From Actinomycetota bacterium (GTDB lineage Bacteria > Actinomycetota > Thermoleophilia > Gaiellales > Gaiellaceae), in the NCBI GenBank assembly GCA_005885245.1, contig VAWR01000056.1, forward strand, positions 1-64,000: a stretch of DNA of 64,000 nt. The letters are read 5' to 3'. Under the pieces are notes generated by a model. The model saw only the letters and a list, made by a program, of their open reading frames with translations. It ran no database searches and was not told where the DNA came from. The translations under genes were made by a program, and so were the position numbers. Each line of letters begins with the position of its first letter. The stretch's first letter is position 1. Below are positions 41,910-53,352 of the stretch, one piece after another.

Positions 41910-42971
41910 CTGATCGTCGGCACGGTTTCGCTGCGCAACATCCGGTCGTACGCTCGCCTCGACCTCGACCTCGAGCCGGGATTGGTGCTCGTCGTCGGGC
42001 CGAACGGCGCCGGCAAGACGAACCTGCTCGAGTCGCTGCACGTGGGAACCCAGGGCTTTTCGCCTCGCACTCGCGCCGATGCGCAACTCGTTCGTTTCGG
42101 CGAACGGGCCGGCCGGATCGGGCTCGGTGGTAAACGGGGCGAGCGGGCAGTCGAGCTCGAGGTGACGATTGAGCTGGGGGAAGGGAAGAGGGCGAAGCTG
42201 AACGGGGCCTCGCTGCGCGCTGCCGAACAGCTGCGGTCCGAGGTCGCAACGTTGGTGTTCACGCCAGACCGGCTTGCGGTGGTCAAGGGAGGCCCTGCCG
42301 TGCGTCGCGCCTATTTCGATCGGGTGATCGGCAGGCTGCTGCCCGCTCGTGCGCCCATGATCATCGAGTACGGCGCTGCAATCGCACAGCGAAACGCTGC
42401 CCTACGCCGTGCGTCCGGAGGCTATTCGTCCCGCGATGCGATCGGACCGTGGACGGAGCAGGTCGCGGCGCTGGGGCAGCAGCTCGTCGAAGCCCGGACG
42501 GAAGTGGTCGCAGCACTGGCGCCGGGCTTCGCGGCTCGAGCCGACGAGCTCGGCTTGCCTGCCGCGCGCATGAGCTATGACGGAGAGCCGCCGACCGCCG
42601 AGGCACTCGAAGCCCGGCTCGAGCGGGACCTCGAGCGGGGTGCCACCGGGCTCGGCCCGCATCTCGACGACGTCGTTCTGACGAGCGGCGCGCGCGACCT
42701 ACGCAGTTTCGGTTCGCAGGGGGAGCAGCGGCTGACGGTGCTCGCCCTCCTGCTGGCGGAGGCCGAGCTCATCGCAGAGCGCCGCGGCTTCGCGCCGCTC
42801 CTGCTTCTCGACGACGTCCTCTCGGAGCTCGATCCGGACCGCAGGCGAGTGCTCGCCACCCGTGTCCTCGAGGGCGGGCAGACGCTGATCACGGCCACGC
42901 AGGCATCCTCGCTGCCGATGCGTCCGGCGCAGCTGCTGGAGGTCTCGCCGGGGCTCGTCCGGGCGGCCTGA
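41910..42971 (+). CDS. recF: DNA repair/replication protein RecF (CTG start)
   Basis: An SMC-like ATPase of about 353 residues for gap repair. The conserved opening (initiator)-I-V-G-T-V-S-L-R-N-I-R-S-Y lies before Walker A GPNGAGKT (30-37). It then shows LRSEVATLVFTPDRLAVVKGGP and the C-terminal signature near SFGSQGEQRLTVLALLLAEA and LLLDDVLSELD. The first in-frame TTG/GTG (41982/41985) would remove the first strand and leave Walker A near the N-terminus. The only fitting start is CTG at 41910, 55 bases after the dnaN stop. Confidence 0.92.
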   Translation: MIVGTVSLRNIRSYARLDLDLEPGLVLVVGPNGAGKTNLLESLHVGTQGFSPRTRADAQLVRFGERAGRIGLGGKRGERAVELEVTIELGEGKRAKLNGASLRAAEQLRSEVATLVFTPDRLAVVKGGPAVRRAYFDRVIGRLLPARAPMIIEYGAAIAQRNAALRRASGGYSSRDAIGPWTEQVAALGQQLVEARTEVVAALAPGFAARADELGLPAARMSYDGEPPTAEALEARLERDLERGATGLGPHLDDVVLTSGARDLRSFGSQGEQRLTVLALLLAEAELIAERRGFAPLLLLDDVLSELDPDRRRVLATRVLEGGQTLITATQASSLPMRPAQLLEVSPGLVRAA

Positions 42972-43423
42972 TGGAACGTGTCGGCAACGCGATCGCCCGC
43001 GAGCTCGGCCGCTTCGGTCCCGCCACAGGGATGGCGCCCTTGCTGGAGGTCTGGTCCTCGGCCGTCGGTGCGGAGATCGCCCGCCATGCGTGGCCTGCCC
43101 GGCTTGCGAGAGACGGGACACTGCACGTGCACGCGCGGGATTCGATCTGGGCGTTCGAGCTCACGGCGCGCGCAGATGAGATTCGCGCCCGTCTCGGCGC
43201 GGTCGCTCCACGGCGTATTGCGTTCTCGCCGGGACCTCTTCCCGAGTCCGTCGAGGACAAGCTCGAACCCGCCCGCCGCCGACCTCCGAAACCGACCGCG
43301 GAACACCTGGCGAAGGCGGAGTCACTCGTCCGAGTGATTCGTGACGAAGACCTTCGCAAAGTGGTCGCAAACGCGATCGCCGCAAGCTTTTCTAGCGCAG
43401 ATAACGACCGCTCGTTTTGCTAG
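42971..43423 (+). CDS. DciA-like (DUF721) helicase-loading protein
   Basis: A 150-residue protein with the DUF721 core, EVWSSAVGAEIARHAWPARL (about 26-45) and LHVHARDSIWAFELTARADEI. DciA replaces DnaC as loader of DnaB helicase in most bacteria. ATG at 42971 overlaps the recF stop (TGATG). Between recF and gyrB, the standard actinobacterial place. Confidence 0.9.
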   Translation: MERVGNAIARELGRFGPATGMAPLLEVWSSAVGAEIARHAWPARLARDGTLHVHARDSIWAFELTARADEIRARLGAVAPRRIAFSPGPLPESVEDKLEPARRRPPKPTAEHLAKAESLVRVIRDEDLRKVVANAIAASFSSADNDRSFC

Positions 43424-43445
43424 AATTCGGGGTGCCCGCAAGTAG

Positions 43446-45860
<2,415 letters not shown>

Positions 45861-45861
45861 T

Positions 45862-45890
45862 CCGCGGAAAGTGCTTCGCACTTTCCGCGG
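45862..45890 (+). promoter_or_regulatory. strong hairpin between gyrB and gyrA
   Basis: A perfect 13-base stem CCGCGGAAAGTGC with GCACTTTCCGCGG around a TTC loop, starting two bases after the gyrB TAA. No U-run follows, so it looks like an mRNA-stability or processing structure, or an attenuating element, rather than a classic terminator. Confidence 0.7.
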
Positions 45891-45932
45891 GTGGAGGGAA
45901 GATCATCGCTTCGCTTGATGGAGTTTTGAGAA

Positions 45933-48900
45933 ATGTCTGACTTGACAAACGAACCACTGGGCGCCGGCCGCGTCGAGACGCGCGAGCTCGATCAGGAGGT
46001 TCGCACCAGCTTCCTCGACTACGCGATGAGCGTGATCGTGAGCCGCGCACTGCCGGACGTCCGCGACGGGTTGAAGCCCGTGCACCGCCGCGTCCTCTAT
46101 GCGATGCACGAGGCCGGCTTGCAGCCGAACCGGCCGACGAGAAAGTCCGCCCGCGTCGTCGGCGACGTGATGGGCAATTACCACCCACACGGCGATTCCG
46201 CGATCTATGACGCGCTCGTCCGTCTCGCCCAGCCGTTCTCGATGCGCTATCCGCTCATCGACGGCCAGGGATACTTCGGGTCGGTCGACGGCGATCCGGC
46301 CGGAGCGATGCGCTACTGCCTGACCGGCGACACACGCGTGGCAACGCCGGAAGGGACGGTCAGGCTCGACTCGATCGTTCCCGATGCGGAGCCCGAGTCC
46401 GACAACCCGGTCTCGCTCGAGGTGCTCGACCGGCTCGGCCGCCCGGTGCGAGCCTCGATGTTCTTCCACTCTGGCGAGCACCCGACCCTTCGTCTTCGCA
46501 CGGTCGAAGGATTCGGGCTCAAGGGCACGGTCAACCATCCAGTTCTCTGCCTGGTCGACATGGCCGGCGTCCCGCTACTGATGTGGAAGCTGCTCGACGA
46601 GGTCGCGCGCGGTGACCGTGTCCTCGTCCTGCGCAAGGCCCGCGCTGATTCGGGCGAGATCTCGAATCGTGACCATGCGACAGCGACTCTGATGGGCGCG
46701 TTCGTCGCCGAGGGATGGTTCGGCAAGCGGCGGGGGGGCTTCAACAACGTCGACCGGGAGTTCTTCGAGACGGTTCTCTCGGTGTACGACGAGGTCGTCG
46801 GCGGTCCCCGCTACGTCTACGAGAGGACGATCCGCTCCGGCAGTCTGCTGCGCGAGCTCGACGTGCACAACCTCGAGTCGGTGCGCAGGAGTCCGCTCGC
46901 GTGCCTGGTCGGGGTTTCGAGCGCCGAGAAGGAGATTCCCGAGCTCGTCTGGCGTAGCCCTTTGGCTTTCAAGCAGGCGTTCCTGCGAGCTCTCTTCACG
47001 GGAGATGGCTCATGCTCGCTTCTGCCGCGCAACAGCATCCAGATCTCGTACTCGACCCGCAGCGACAAGCTCGCAGACGACATTCAGAAGCTCTTGCTCG
47101 AGTTCGGTGTTATCAGCCGCCTCTGTCGGTACGCGAAAGGCGAAGTGAAGGTCGTCATCGGAAACCGCCGCGACGCTCGGTTGTTCGCAACCAGAGTCGG
47201 TTTCCTCGGCGCAAAGCAGCTGAAGCTCGAACAGGCATTGATCTCGCTTCCCTCTCTCGGCGCGCTGCGTAGCCGCGATCGCGTCCCGCACGTCGCCGAC
47301 TACATCCGAGCCGAGTCGGGCGCGACGTCTGTGAACAGGGACTGGCTGGGCCGTCACAACGTTGACCACATTGAGCGTTGGCAGCAAGGGGGGACGGCGA
47401 TCCGCGAGCGGATCGCGAGCGAGGAGGTCAAGAACGTCATCGAGCCTCTCGTCTCGGGCGACTACTACTACGCGACGGTCGAATCGGTCACGGTCGGTGC
47501 GGTCGAGCCTGTCTACTCGCTTCGCGTCGACACCGACGACCACGCGTTCGTCACCAACGGGTTCATCAGCCACAACACGGAATGCCGACTGTCGCGGATG
47601 GCGACCGAGCTGCTGCGCGACATCGATGCGGACACGGTCGACTTCGAGCCGAACTACGACGAGTCACGACGCCAGCCGACCGTCCTGCCGTCACGGTTCC
47701 CCAACCTGCTCGTCAACGGTTCGTCGGGAATCGCCGTCGGCATGGCGACGAACGTGCCGCCGCACAACCTCGGCGAGGTCGTCGAGGGAATCATCGCCAT
47801 GATCGAGGACCCGAACATCGACGTCGAGCGGCTCTCGCAGCACATCAAGGGCCCCGACTTTCCGACCGGCGGGTCGATCGTCGGGCGCGGCGGCATTCGC
47901 GACGCGTACCGGTCGGGCCGCGGCCGGATCACGGTGCGCGGCCGCGCACACATCGAGCAGCTGCGCGGCGGCAAGAGCGCGATCATCATCACCGAGCTTC
48001 CCTACGGCGTCCGCAAGGCCGGCGAGGGCGGCGTGATCGAGAAGATCGCGGACCTGGTCAAGGCGGGTACGCTCACCGAGGTCCCGATGTCGGACGAGGC
48101 GCTGCAGGACCACTCCGACAAGGAAGGGATGCGCATCTACGTTGAGCTCAAGCGCGAGGCCGTTCCGCAGGTCGCGCTGAACAAGCTCTTCAAGCTCACT
48201 CCCTTGCAGACGACCTTCGGGTACAACGCCGTCGCGCTGGTCGACGGCGTGCCCAAGACGCTCTCGCTCCTGGAGCTGATCAGGCACTACCTCGAGTACC
48301 AGCGCGAGGTCGTCACACGCCGGTCCAAGTTCGAGCTGCGGAAGGCCGAGAAGCAGGCCCATGTACTCGAGGGGTACCTGAAGGCGCTCGACCAGCTCGA
48401 CGCCGTGATCGCCCTCATCCGCGCCGCCGCTGACACCGACGAGGCGCGCACCGGTCTCCAGCGAGACTTCGAGCTGTCGGAGATCCAGGCCCAGGCGATC
48501 CTCGACCTGCGCCTCTCGCGCCTGACGAAGCTCGCGCGCGAGGAGATCCAGCGCGACTACGCCGACCTTCAGGAACGCATCGCCGAGTTGCGGGCGATCC
48601 TCGGCGATCCTGCGCGGATCGACGGCGTGATCAGGGAAGAGCTGCTGGAGATCAAGGAGGCGTATGGCAAGTCCGACGACCGCCGCACCGAGATCGTGCA
48701 GGCGGAGGACGAGCTCGAGCTGGAGGACCTGATCGCGGAAGAGGACATGGTGATCGCGATCACCCGCTCCAACTACATCAAGCGCTTACCGGTCACGACG
48801 TATCGCGAGCAGCGCCGCGGCGGCATCGGCGTCATGGGCATGGATCTGAAGGACGAGGATTACATCGAGCACCTCTTCGTCGCGTCGACGCACGATTACA

Positions 48901-49715
48901 TCCTTTTCTTCACGAACGTCGGCAAGGTCTACCGGCTCAAGGTGCACGAGCTGCCGCTCGGCTCGCGCCAGTCCAAGGGGCGGGCGATTCAGAACCTGTT
49001 GCCCTTCCGGCAGGACGAGCAGGTGCGCGCAGTGGTGCAAACGCGGAACTTCGAGGAGTCGGAGTATCTCGTGTTCGCGACGAAGAAGGGGGTCGTCAAG
49101 AAGACACGGTTGTCGGCGTACAACACACCGCTCCGCTCGGACGGGATCATTGCGATCAAGATGCGCGACGGAGACGAGCTCGTCGGCGTCCGGCACGCTT
49201 CGGGTAGCGACGACGTCCTCATGGTCTCGCGCAAGGGACAGGCGATCCGCTTCCACGAGACCGACGTGCGGCCGATGGGACGCGATGCCTCGGGTGTCCA
49301 GGGGATGCGTCTGCGAACCGCCGATGAAGTGATCGCGGTGAACATCGCGCACGACGATGCCGACGTCCTGGTCGTGACCGAGAACGGGTACGGCAAGCGG
49401 ACGCCGGTGCGCGACTATCCGGTGAAGGGACGAGGCGGCCTTGGGGTCAAGACGGTTCAACTCACCGAGGCGAAGGGGCAGCTCGCGGGCTCGCGGGTCG
49501 TCCGCGACGGCTATCAGGTGATGCTCATCTCGGACGGCGGGACGGTCATCCGCATGGCGGTCGACGACATCAAGCGGTCGGGTCGCTCGACCCAGGGGGT
49601 CATCGTCATGCGACTGCGAGAGGGCGAGCATGTCTCGAGCCTGGCGCCGGTGGTCGAGCCTGCAGAGGACAAGAGCGATGCCCCAAATGAGTTAGAACCT
49701 GTGCTCGAGCCCTGA
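45933..49715 (+). CDS. gyrA: DNA gyrase subunit A precursor containing an intein
   Basis: A 1260-residue precursor. The extein halves (128 and 712 residues) join to an 840-residue GyrA. The N part has [22 protein letters not shown] and ends with catalytic Tyr128 in AGAMRY; after the intein it resumes [13 protein letters not shown], then [21 protein letters not shown]. The C-terminal beta-pinwheel carries the GyrA-box region [11 protein letters not shown]. The ATG follows TGGAG. Splicing is needed for activity because the intein separates the tyrosine from its domain. Confidence 0.96.
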   Translation: MSDLTNEPLGAGRVETRELDQEVRTSFLDYAMSVIVSRALPDVRDGLKPVHRRVLYAMHEAGLQPNRPTRKSARVVGDVMGNYHPHGDSAIYDALVRLAQPFSMRYPLIDGQGYFGSVDGDPAGAMRYCLTGDTRVATPEGTVRLDSIVPDAEPESDNPVSLEVLDRLGRPVRASMFFHSGEHPTLRLRTVEGFGLKGTVNHPVLCLVDMAGVPLLMWKLLDEVARGDRVLVLRKARADSGEISNRDHATATLMGAFVAEGWFGKRRGGFNNVDREFFETVLSVYDEVVGGPRYVYERTIRSGSLLRELDVHNLESVRRSPLACLVGVSSAEKEIPELVWRSPLAFKQAFLRALFTGDGSCSLLPRNSIQISYSTRSDKLADDIQKLLLEFGVISRLCRYAKGEVKVVIGNRRDARLFATRVGFLGAKQLKLEQALISLPSLGALRSRDRVPHVADYIRAESGATSVNRDWLGRHNVDHIERWQQGGTAIRERIASEEVKNVIEPLVSGDYYYATVESVTVGAVEPVYSLRVDTDDHAFVTNGFISHNTECRLSRMATELLRDIDADTVDFEPNYDESRRQPTVLPSRFPNLLVNGSSGIAVGMATNVPPHNLGEVVEGIIAMIEDPNIDVERLSQHIKGPDFPTGGSIVGRGGIRDAYRSGRGRITVRGRAHIEQLRGGKSAIIITELPYGVRKAGEGGVIEKIADLVKAGTLTEVPMSDEALQDHSDKEGMRIYVELKREAVPQVALNKLFKLTPLQTTFGYNAVALVDGVPKTLSLLELIRHYLEYQREVVTRRSKFELRKAEKQAHVLEGYLKALDQLDAVIALIRAAADTDEARTGLQRDFELSEIQAQAILDLRLSRLTKLAREEIQRDYADLQERIAELRAILGDPARIDGVIREELLEIKEAYGKSDDRRTEIVQAEDELELEDLIAEEDMVIAITRSNYIKRLPVTTYREQRRGGIGVMGMDLKDEDYIEHLFVASTHDYILFFTNVGKVYRLKVHELPLGSRQSKGRAIQNLLPFRQDEQVRAVVQTRNFEESEYLVFATKKGVVKKTRLSAYNTPLRSDGIIAIKMRDGDELVGVRHASGSDDVLMVSRKGQAIRFHETDVRPMGRDASGVQGMRLRTADEVIAVNIAHDDADVLVVTENGYGKRTPVRDYPVKGRGGLGVKTVQLTEAKGQLAGSRVVRDGYQVMLISDGGTVIRMAVDDIKRSGRSTQGVIVMRLREGEHVSSLAPVVEPAEDKSDAPNELEPVLEP
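46317..47576 (+). mobile_element. GyrA intein (420 aa) with LAGLIDADG homing endonuclease
   Basis: Inserted directly after the catalytic tyrosine (RY/TE), the same site as mycobacterial GyrA inteins. Splicing block A is [13 protein letters not shown] with Cys1; block B is [17 protein letters not shown]; block F is [17 protein letters not shown]; block G is FISHN followed by Thr. Between B and F are two LAGLIDADG-like helices, [10 protein letters not shown] and [10 protein letters not shown], both keeping an acidic residue, so the endonuclease may be active. Length 420 equals my recollection of the M. leprae GyrA intein. Confidence 0.95.
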
Positions 49716-49847
49716 GTTGAGGCCACAAATCTCCGCAATGCGCGCTCTCGAACGGGGGACATTTTGAAGAAACCCCTTCCCGATCAGGAAAAAGAGCGGT
49801 ATACCTTTGAAACAAGGGGTACCTCCGGAACGGAAGACGAGGGCGAC

Positions 49848-50159
49848 ATGGCAGTCAGTCGACAGGTAGACCTTCTCGAGCCCATCGACCTCGCAGAGCA
49901 TCTCGGCAAGGTCGAGCTCTATCTCGGACAGGTCTGCCAGATCGCGGGCATCTCGAAGATGCAGCTCGATTACTGGACGAACAAGGCGCAGATCCCGACC
50001 AAGGGCAAGAAGCAGCGGATCTACGACATCGAGGCGCTCGAGACGGTCATGCTCATCAAGCAGGCGAAGGACAAGGGCCTCAATCTCGGCGCCGCGATCG
50101 ACGCAGCTCGCCGCTTCCGCGAACTGTCCGCGCAGAATCCGCCAGTTTCGCCGGCCTGA
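49848..50159 (+). CDS. MerR-family transcriptional regulator
   Basis: A 103-residue protein with a single winged HTH domain: VCQIAGISKMQLDYWTNKAQ (about 26-45) followed by a wing PTKGKKQRIYDIEALETVML. There is no long effector domain. ATG at 49848 has GAGGG six bases upstream. An upstream TTG at 49764 would add 28 residues without similarity. It lies 132 bases after gyrA; that gap has an imperfect stem (49798-49823, GGTATACC... GGGGTACC). Targets unknown. Confidence 0.85.
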   Translation: MAVSRQVDLLEPIDLAEHLGKVELYLGQVCQIAGISKMQLDYWTNKAQIPTKGKKQRIYDIEALETVMLIKQAKDKGLNLGAAIDAARRFRELSAQNPPVSPA

Positions 50160-50176
50160 CGATCCCCGGGGGGTGC

Positions 50177-51001
50177 CTACCGCGCAAGGGTAGGAGCTGC
50201 CGCCGCGCGTAGCCTTGCGGCCGCTTCTTCCGGCGCAAGGGTATTGACGAAGATCTCTGCGCCGAGCTCGAGGCCGGCAAAGATCGTCAGTCGCGGAAAC
50301 AGGACCAGCTGCCAGTCGCGGTCGCTGTGTTCGAGCCACGCGTTCAGCGGCGCTGGCCCTTCCAGGGTGTGCAAGTGCCGGACGACCTTCGCGAGGAGCC
50401 GCAGCGCGGGTCCCAGTCGGTCGCTGCTCAAGGCGTCGGGTTCAGGATCCACGGGCGCCACGACTGTCTCGTACGGGACGCGGCTCGCCCAGGGGCAGGC
50501 GACGGTCAACCCGCCTTCGGTGAGGACGGTTTCGCCCCGAGGCCGGGCCCGATGACGAGGCGGTTCCGGCAGCCAGACGAGCTGTGAGTGCGAATGCGGC
50601 AGGCTCGCGCCCGCCTCGCGGCCCTCGTTCAGGAGCGGAAAGATGTAGCCGGGCTCCGCCCGAGCTCGCCTGCGCCAGGCGTCCGCGACCAGGTCGAGCT
50701 CCCTGTCCTCCAGCTCGGCAATGGAGCGCACGTGCCGCCGGCTGTGGACGACGACCTCTTGTCGGGCGAATGCCGGGTAGAGATTTGGAACGACGCGCAC
50801 GCTCCAATCGCCCTCCTCCGGCAGGACGAGCGCCTGCGGCGGGGTCATGTGCTCATGACCTGCGCAGAATGGGCACGACGCGAGCTCCTCCGGCGTCGGC
50901 GGATCGAGCTGCGGGCGTGAGGCGCCCGGACGCCTGGCCCGGCCGGGCGCGATCACAGCGAGGCGCCCTGACTCCGGATCGCGGCGAAGCTCGCCGCTCA
51001 G
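50177..51001 (-). CDS. galT: galactose-1-phosphate uridylyltransferase-like HIT protein (CTG start)
   Basis: A 274-residue nucleotidyltransferase. The conserved opening (initiator)[18 protein letters not shown] starts exactly at CTG 51001, which overlaps the SPFH-gene TGA as CTGA; the first GTG (50956) would delete this motif. The zinc-binding CPFCAGHE lies near residue 43, and the catalytic HIT-like motif is [12 protein letters not shown] (His-x-His). Shorter than E. coli GalT (348), so the sugar could be other than galactose. Confidence 0.85.
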   Translation of the reverse strand: MSGELRRDPESGRLAVIAPGRARRPGASRPQLDPPTPEELASCPFCAGHEHMTPPQALVLPEEGDWSVRVVPNLYPAFARQEVVVHSRRHVRSIAELEDRELDLVADAWRRRARAEPGYIFPLLNEGREAGASLPHSHSQLVWLPEPPRHRARPRGETVLTEGGLTVACPWASRVPYETVVAPVDPEPDALSSDRLGPALRLLAKVVRHLHTLEGPAPLNAWLEHSDRDWQLVLFPRLTIFAGLELGAEIFVNTLAPEEAAARLRAAAAPTLAR

Positions 51002-51762
51002 GTCGTCTCGCCGGGCCTTTTTTCCAGGAAAGGCCTGATCAGGTCGACCGGGAAGACGATCGTCGTTGCCTGCGACGAGCCGAGCTCGAGCAGCGTCTGC
51101 AAGTAGCGCAGCTGTAGTGCGACCGGCTGCTCGCCGATCACCGCGGCGGCGTCCTTCAGTCGCTCGGCCGCCTGGAACTCACCCTCGGCGTTGATGATCT
51201 TTGCGCGCCGCTCACGCTCGGCCTCGGCCTGTCGTGCCATGGCACGCTGCATCGACGACGGTATCTCGACGTCTTTGACCTCGACGATCGACACCTTGAT
51301 CCCCCACGGTGCCGTGGACTCGTCGATGATGCCCTGCAGGATCGCGTTGATCTTCTCGCGCTCCGAGAGCAGCTCGTCGAGCACGTGCTGACCCAGCACC
51401 GAGCGCAACGTCGTCTGCGCGATCTGCGACGTCGCGACCATGAAGTTCTCGATCTGCACGATCGCAGCCTTCGGGTCGACGATCCGGAAGTAGGCGACCG
51501 CGTTGACGCGCACGGGCACGTTGTCCTTCGTGATCACTTCCTGCGGCGGGATCGTCAGCGTGATCGTGCGCAGGTCGACCTTGACCATCCGGTCGACGAC
51601 GGGGATGAGCAGGAACAGGCCAGGTCCCTTCGGGGCCGGGAGGAGTCGCCCGAGACGGAAGATGATTCCACGCTCGTACTCGCGCGCAACCTTGATCGCC
51701 GAGAAGAGGAACAGGACGACCAGAAAGAGCAGGACGGCGACGATGATGATCGCGGCGCTCAC
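50998..51762 (-). CDS. SPFH/stomatin-like membrane protein
   Basis: A 254-residue slipin-type protein with an N-terminal hairpin helix (3-22), [20 protein letters not shown], a band-7 domain to about 180 ([19 protein letters not shown]) and a coiled-coil region [19 protein letters not shown]. It is encoded just after an NfeD protein, the standard partner: the pair forms a membrane microdomain protease complex. Its TGA overlaps the galT CTG. Confidence 0.94.
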   Translation of the reverse strand: MSAAIIIVAVLLFLVVLFLFSAIKVAREYERGIIFRLGRLLPAPKGPGLFLLIPVVDRMVKVDLRTITLTIPPQEVITKDNVPVRVNAVAYFRIVDPKAAIVQIENFMVATSQIAQTTLRSVLGQHVLDELLSEREKINAILQGIIDESTAPWGIKVSIVEVKDVEIPSSMQRAMARQAEAERERRAKIINAEGEFQAAERLKDAAAVIGEQPVALQLRYLQTLLELGSSQATTIVFPVDLIRPFLEKRPGETT

Positions 51763-51851
51763 GGAGGTGATCCTACGCGGTCGGTCCTAGCTGGGGGAAT
51801 TTCCCGGTTCCCCCGGACCCCTTCCATTGGTTCGCTGCGCGAACGGACGTT

Positions 51852-53132
51852 TCACGTCGGTTCGGGTCGGACCGTGATGACCAGTCCGTCGAGCGACTCG
51901 ACTCGAACTCGTTCGCCGGGGTGAAGCTGCTCGCCGCCGGGTGTTCGCGCCTGCCAGAGCTCGCCGTTGACGTAGACGAGGCCGTTCCCGCGAACCTCGC
52001 CGACGGAGCCGGCGATCATCTGGGGGTCGACCTCGACCGGCTTGTGTCGTACCTGCCAGGCCTTGCTGACCGCGAACGCCCACACGGCGCCGAGCCCGAC
52101 CGCCACGCTGATGACGAGCGGTTTCGACGTGTGGTACGGCGCAGGGGCGTTCTGGAAGAGCATGATCGAGCCGACTGCCAGGCAGATGAGTCCGGCAACC
52201 GTGAGCGCACCGTGACTCGTGACATGCACGTCGGCGACGAGTAGGCCGACGCCGAGGAGCAGGAGTAGCAACCCCGCCCAGCTGATCGGCAGCACCGAGA
52301 AACCGAACAGCGCGGTCACGAGCGAGACGGCTCCGAGTGCGCCCGGAAGTACGACTCCCGGGTGGAAGATCTCGAAGCCGATCCCGGCGAGGCCCGCGAG
52401 GAAGAGCAGCGGCAGGATGTTCGGGTCGAGCAGCGTGTTCAGCACGCGCGCGAAGAAGCTCATGTGGGAGTTGTGGATCTCGGCGCCGGCGAGTTGGCGG
52501 ACGTATCCGCGCGGCTTGGTCTTCACGCCTCGAGCCTGCTTGAGGAGGGCGGGTACCGTCGGGGCGATCGCGTCGATCACGTGCATGCGGAGCGCCTCCG
52601 GCGCTGTCGCGTTCGTGGCCACGCGAACCGCGCGGTCCGCCCACTCGGCGTTGCGGCCGTGACTCTGCGCCAGTGCCCGCAACGAGGCGGCCTCGTGGTT
52701 GATGAGCTTGCGCCGGAGATCCTTGCCGATGTTCTGTCCGCCCGAATCGATCGGTGTCGACGAGCCGATGTTCGTCTCCGGCGCCATCGCGAGGTAGTCC
52801 GCCGCCTCGGCGATCCATACTCCGGCCGAGCCTGCGAACGAGCCGTTCGGGCCGACCCAGACGAGGACGGGGAGCTTCGCGCTCAATTCGCAGAGCACGA
52901 TCTTGTCCTTCGAGTCGAGCAGCCCGCCCGGTGTGTGGAGGACGATCACCGCAGCCGCATAACCGTCCTTCGGAGCCTGGCTCAGCTGATGGCAGAGGTA
53001 GTTCTGCGTGACCGGGTTGACGTCTCCGTCGAAGTGGATCGCGAGAACCTTCGGAGTCGCCGCGCCGGCCGGAGAGGCAAGCGCGAGAAGCGCTCCGAGG
53101 AGCAAAAGTCCCCGCAAAAAGGCGCTCTTCAA
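51852..53132 (-). CDS. NfeD-family membrane serine protease
   Basis: A 426-residue protein: signal/anchor (5-25), a ClpP-like protease domain with nucleophile Ser102 in SFAGSAGVWIAEAADYLAM, four helices (about 225-330), then a C-terminal OB-fold NfeD domain (GSVGEVRGNGLVYVNGELWQ, about 365-384). The typical start is TTG at 53132. The long form (NfeD1b) usually cleaves the C-terminus of its stomatin partner, encoded next. Confidence 0.92.
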   Translation of the reverse strand: MKSAFLRGLLLLGALLALASPAGAATPKVLAIHFDGDVNPVTQNYLCHQLSQAPKDGYAAAVIVLHTPGGLLDSKDKIVLCELSAKLPVLVWVGPNGSFAGSAGVWIAEAADYLAMAPETNIGSSTPIDSGGQNIGKDLRRKLINHEAASLRALAQSHGRNAEWADRAVRVATNATAPEALRMHVIDAIAPTVPALLKQARGVKTKPRGYVRQLAGAEIHNSHMSFFARVLNTLLDPNILPLLFLAGLAGIGFEIFHPGVVLPGALGAVSLVTALFGFSVLPISWAGLLLLLLGVGLLVADVHVTSHGALTVAGLICLAVGSIMLFQNAPAPYHTSKPLVISVAVGLGAVWAFAVSKAWQVRHKPVEVDPQMIAGSVGEVRGNGLVYVNGELWQARTPGGEQLHPGERVRVESLDGLVITVRPEPT

Positions 53133-53217
53133 CTCGTAAGGATTCTATCAGGACAACGCCTGCACCCTTGAGGCCGACAGGATGGGCAGGCACCCTTGTT
53201 TCAGGATCGCCGCCGTC

Positions 53218-53346
53218 ATGAGGCTTCTCCTTGCCGCAGCACTCGCTTTTTTCGCCGCGCCCGCGGCGGCCTTCGCCGATGCGACGCTGACCATGCGCGA
53301 AGTGCCGCTGCACGGCGAGCGCACGTTGGCGGCGTCGGCGGCTTAG
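53218..53346 (+). pseudogene. signal-peptide segment of the amidase gene, ending in an in-frame TAG
   Basis: ATG 53218 opens MRLLLAAALAFFAAPAAAFA, a good Sec signal peptide, then TMREVPLHGERTLAASAA and TAG (53344-53346). The frame continues without shift into FDMVGLHWRGPG of the amidase. Homologues that I recall run straight through this junction. So this is the detached 5' end of one gene, by nonsense mutation, sequencing error or readthrough. ATG at 53182 is an alternative start. Confidence 0.75.
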
Positions 53347-53352
53347 TTCGAC

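Noticed and set aside
50160-50176. CCCCGGGG palindrome as a terminator between merR and galT
   Set aside because: Too short, without a U-run on either strand.
53344-53346. TAG as a reassigned sense codon
   Set aside because: TAG serves as normal stop for several intact genes in the window (PBP, ubiA, parB, fabF), so reassignment is unlikely.
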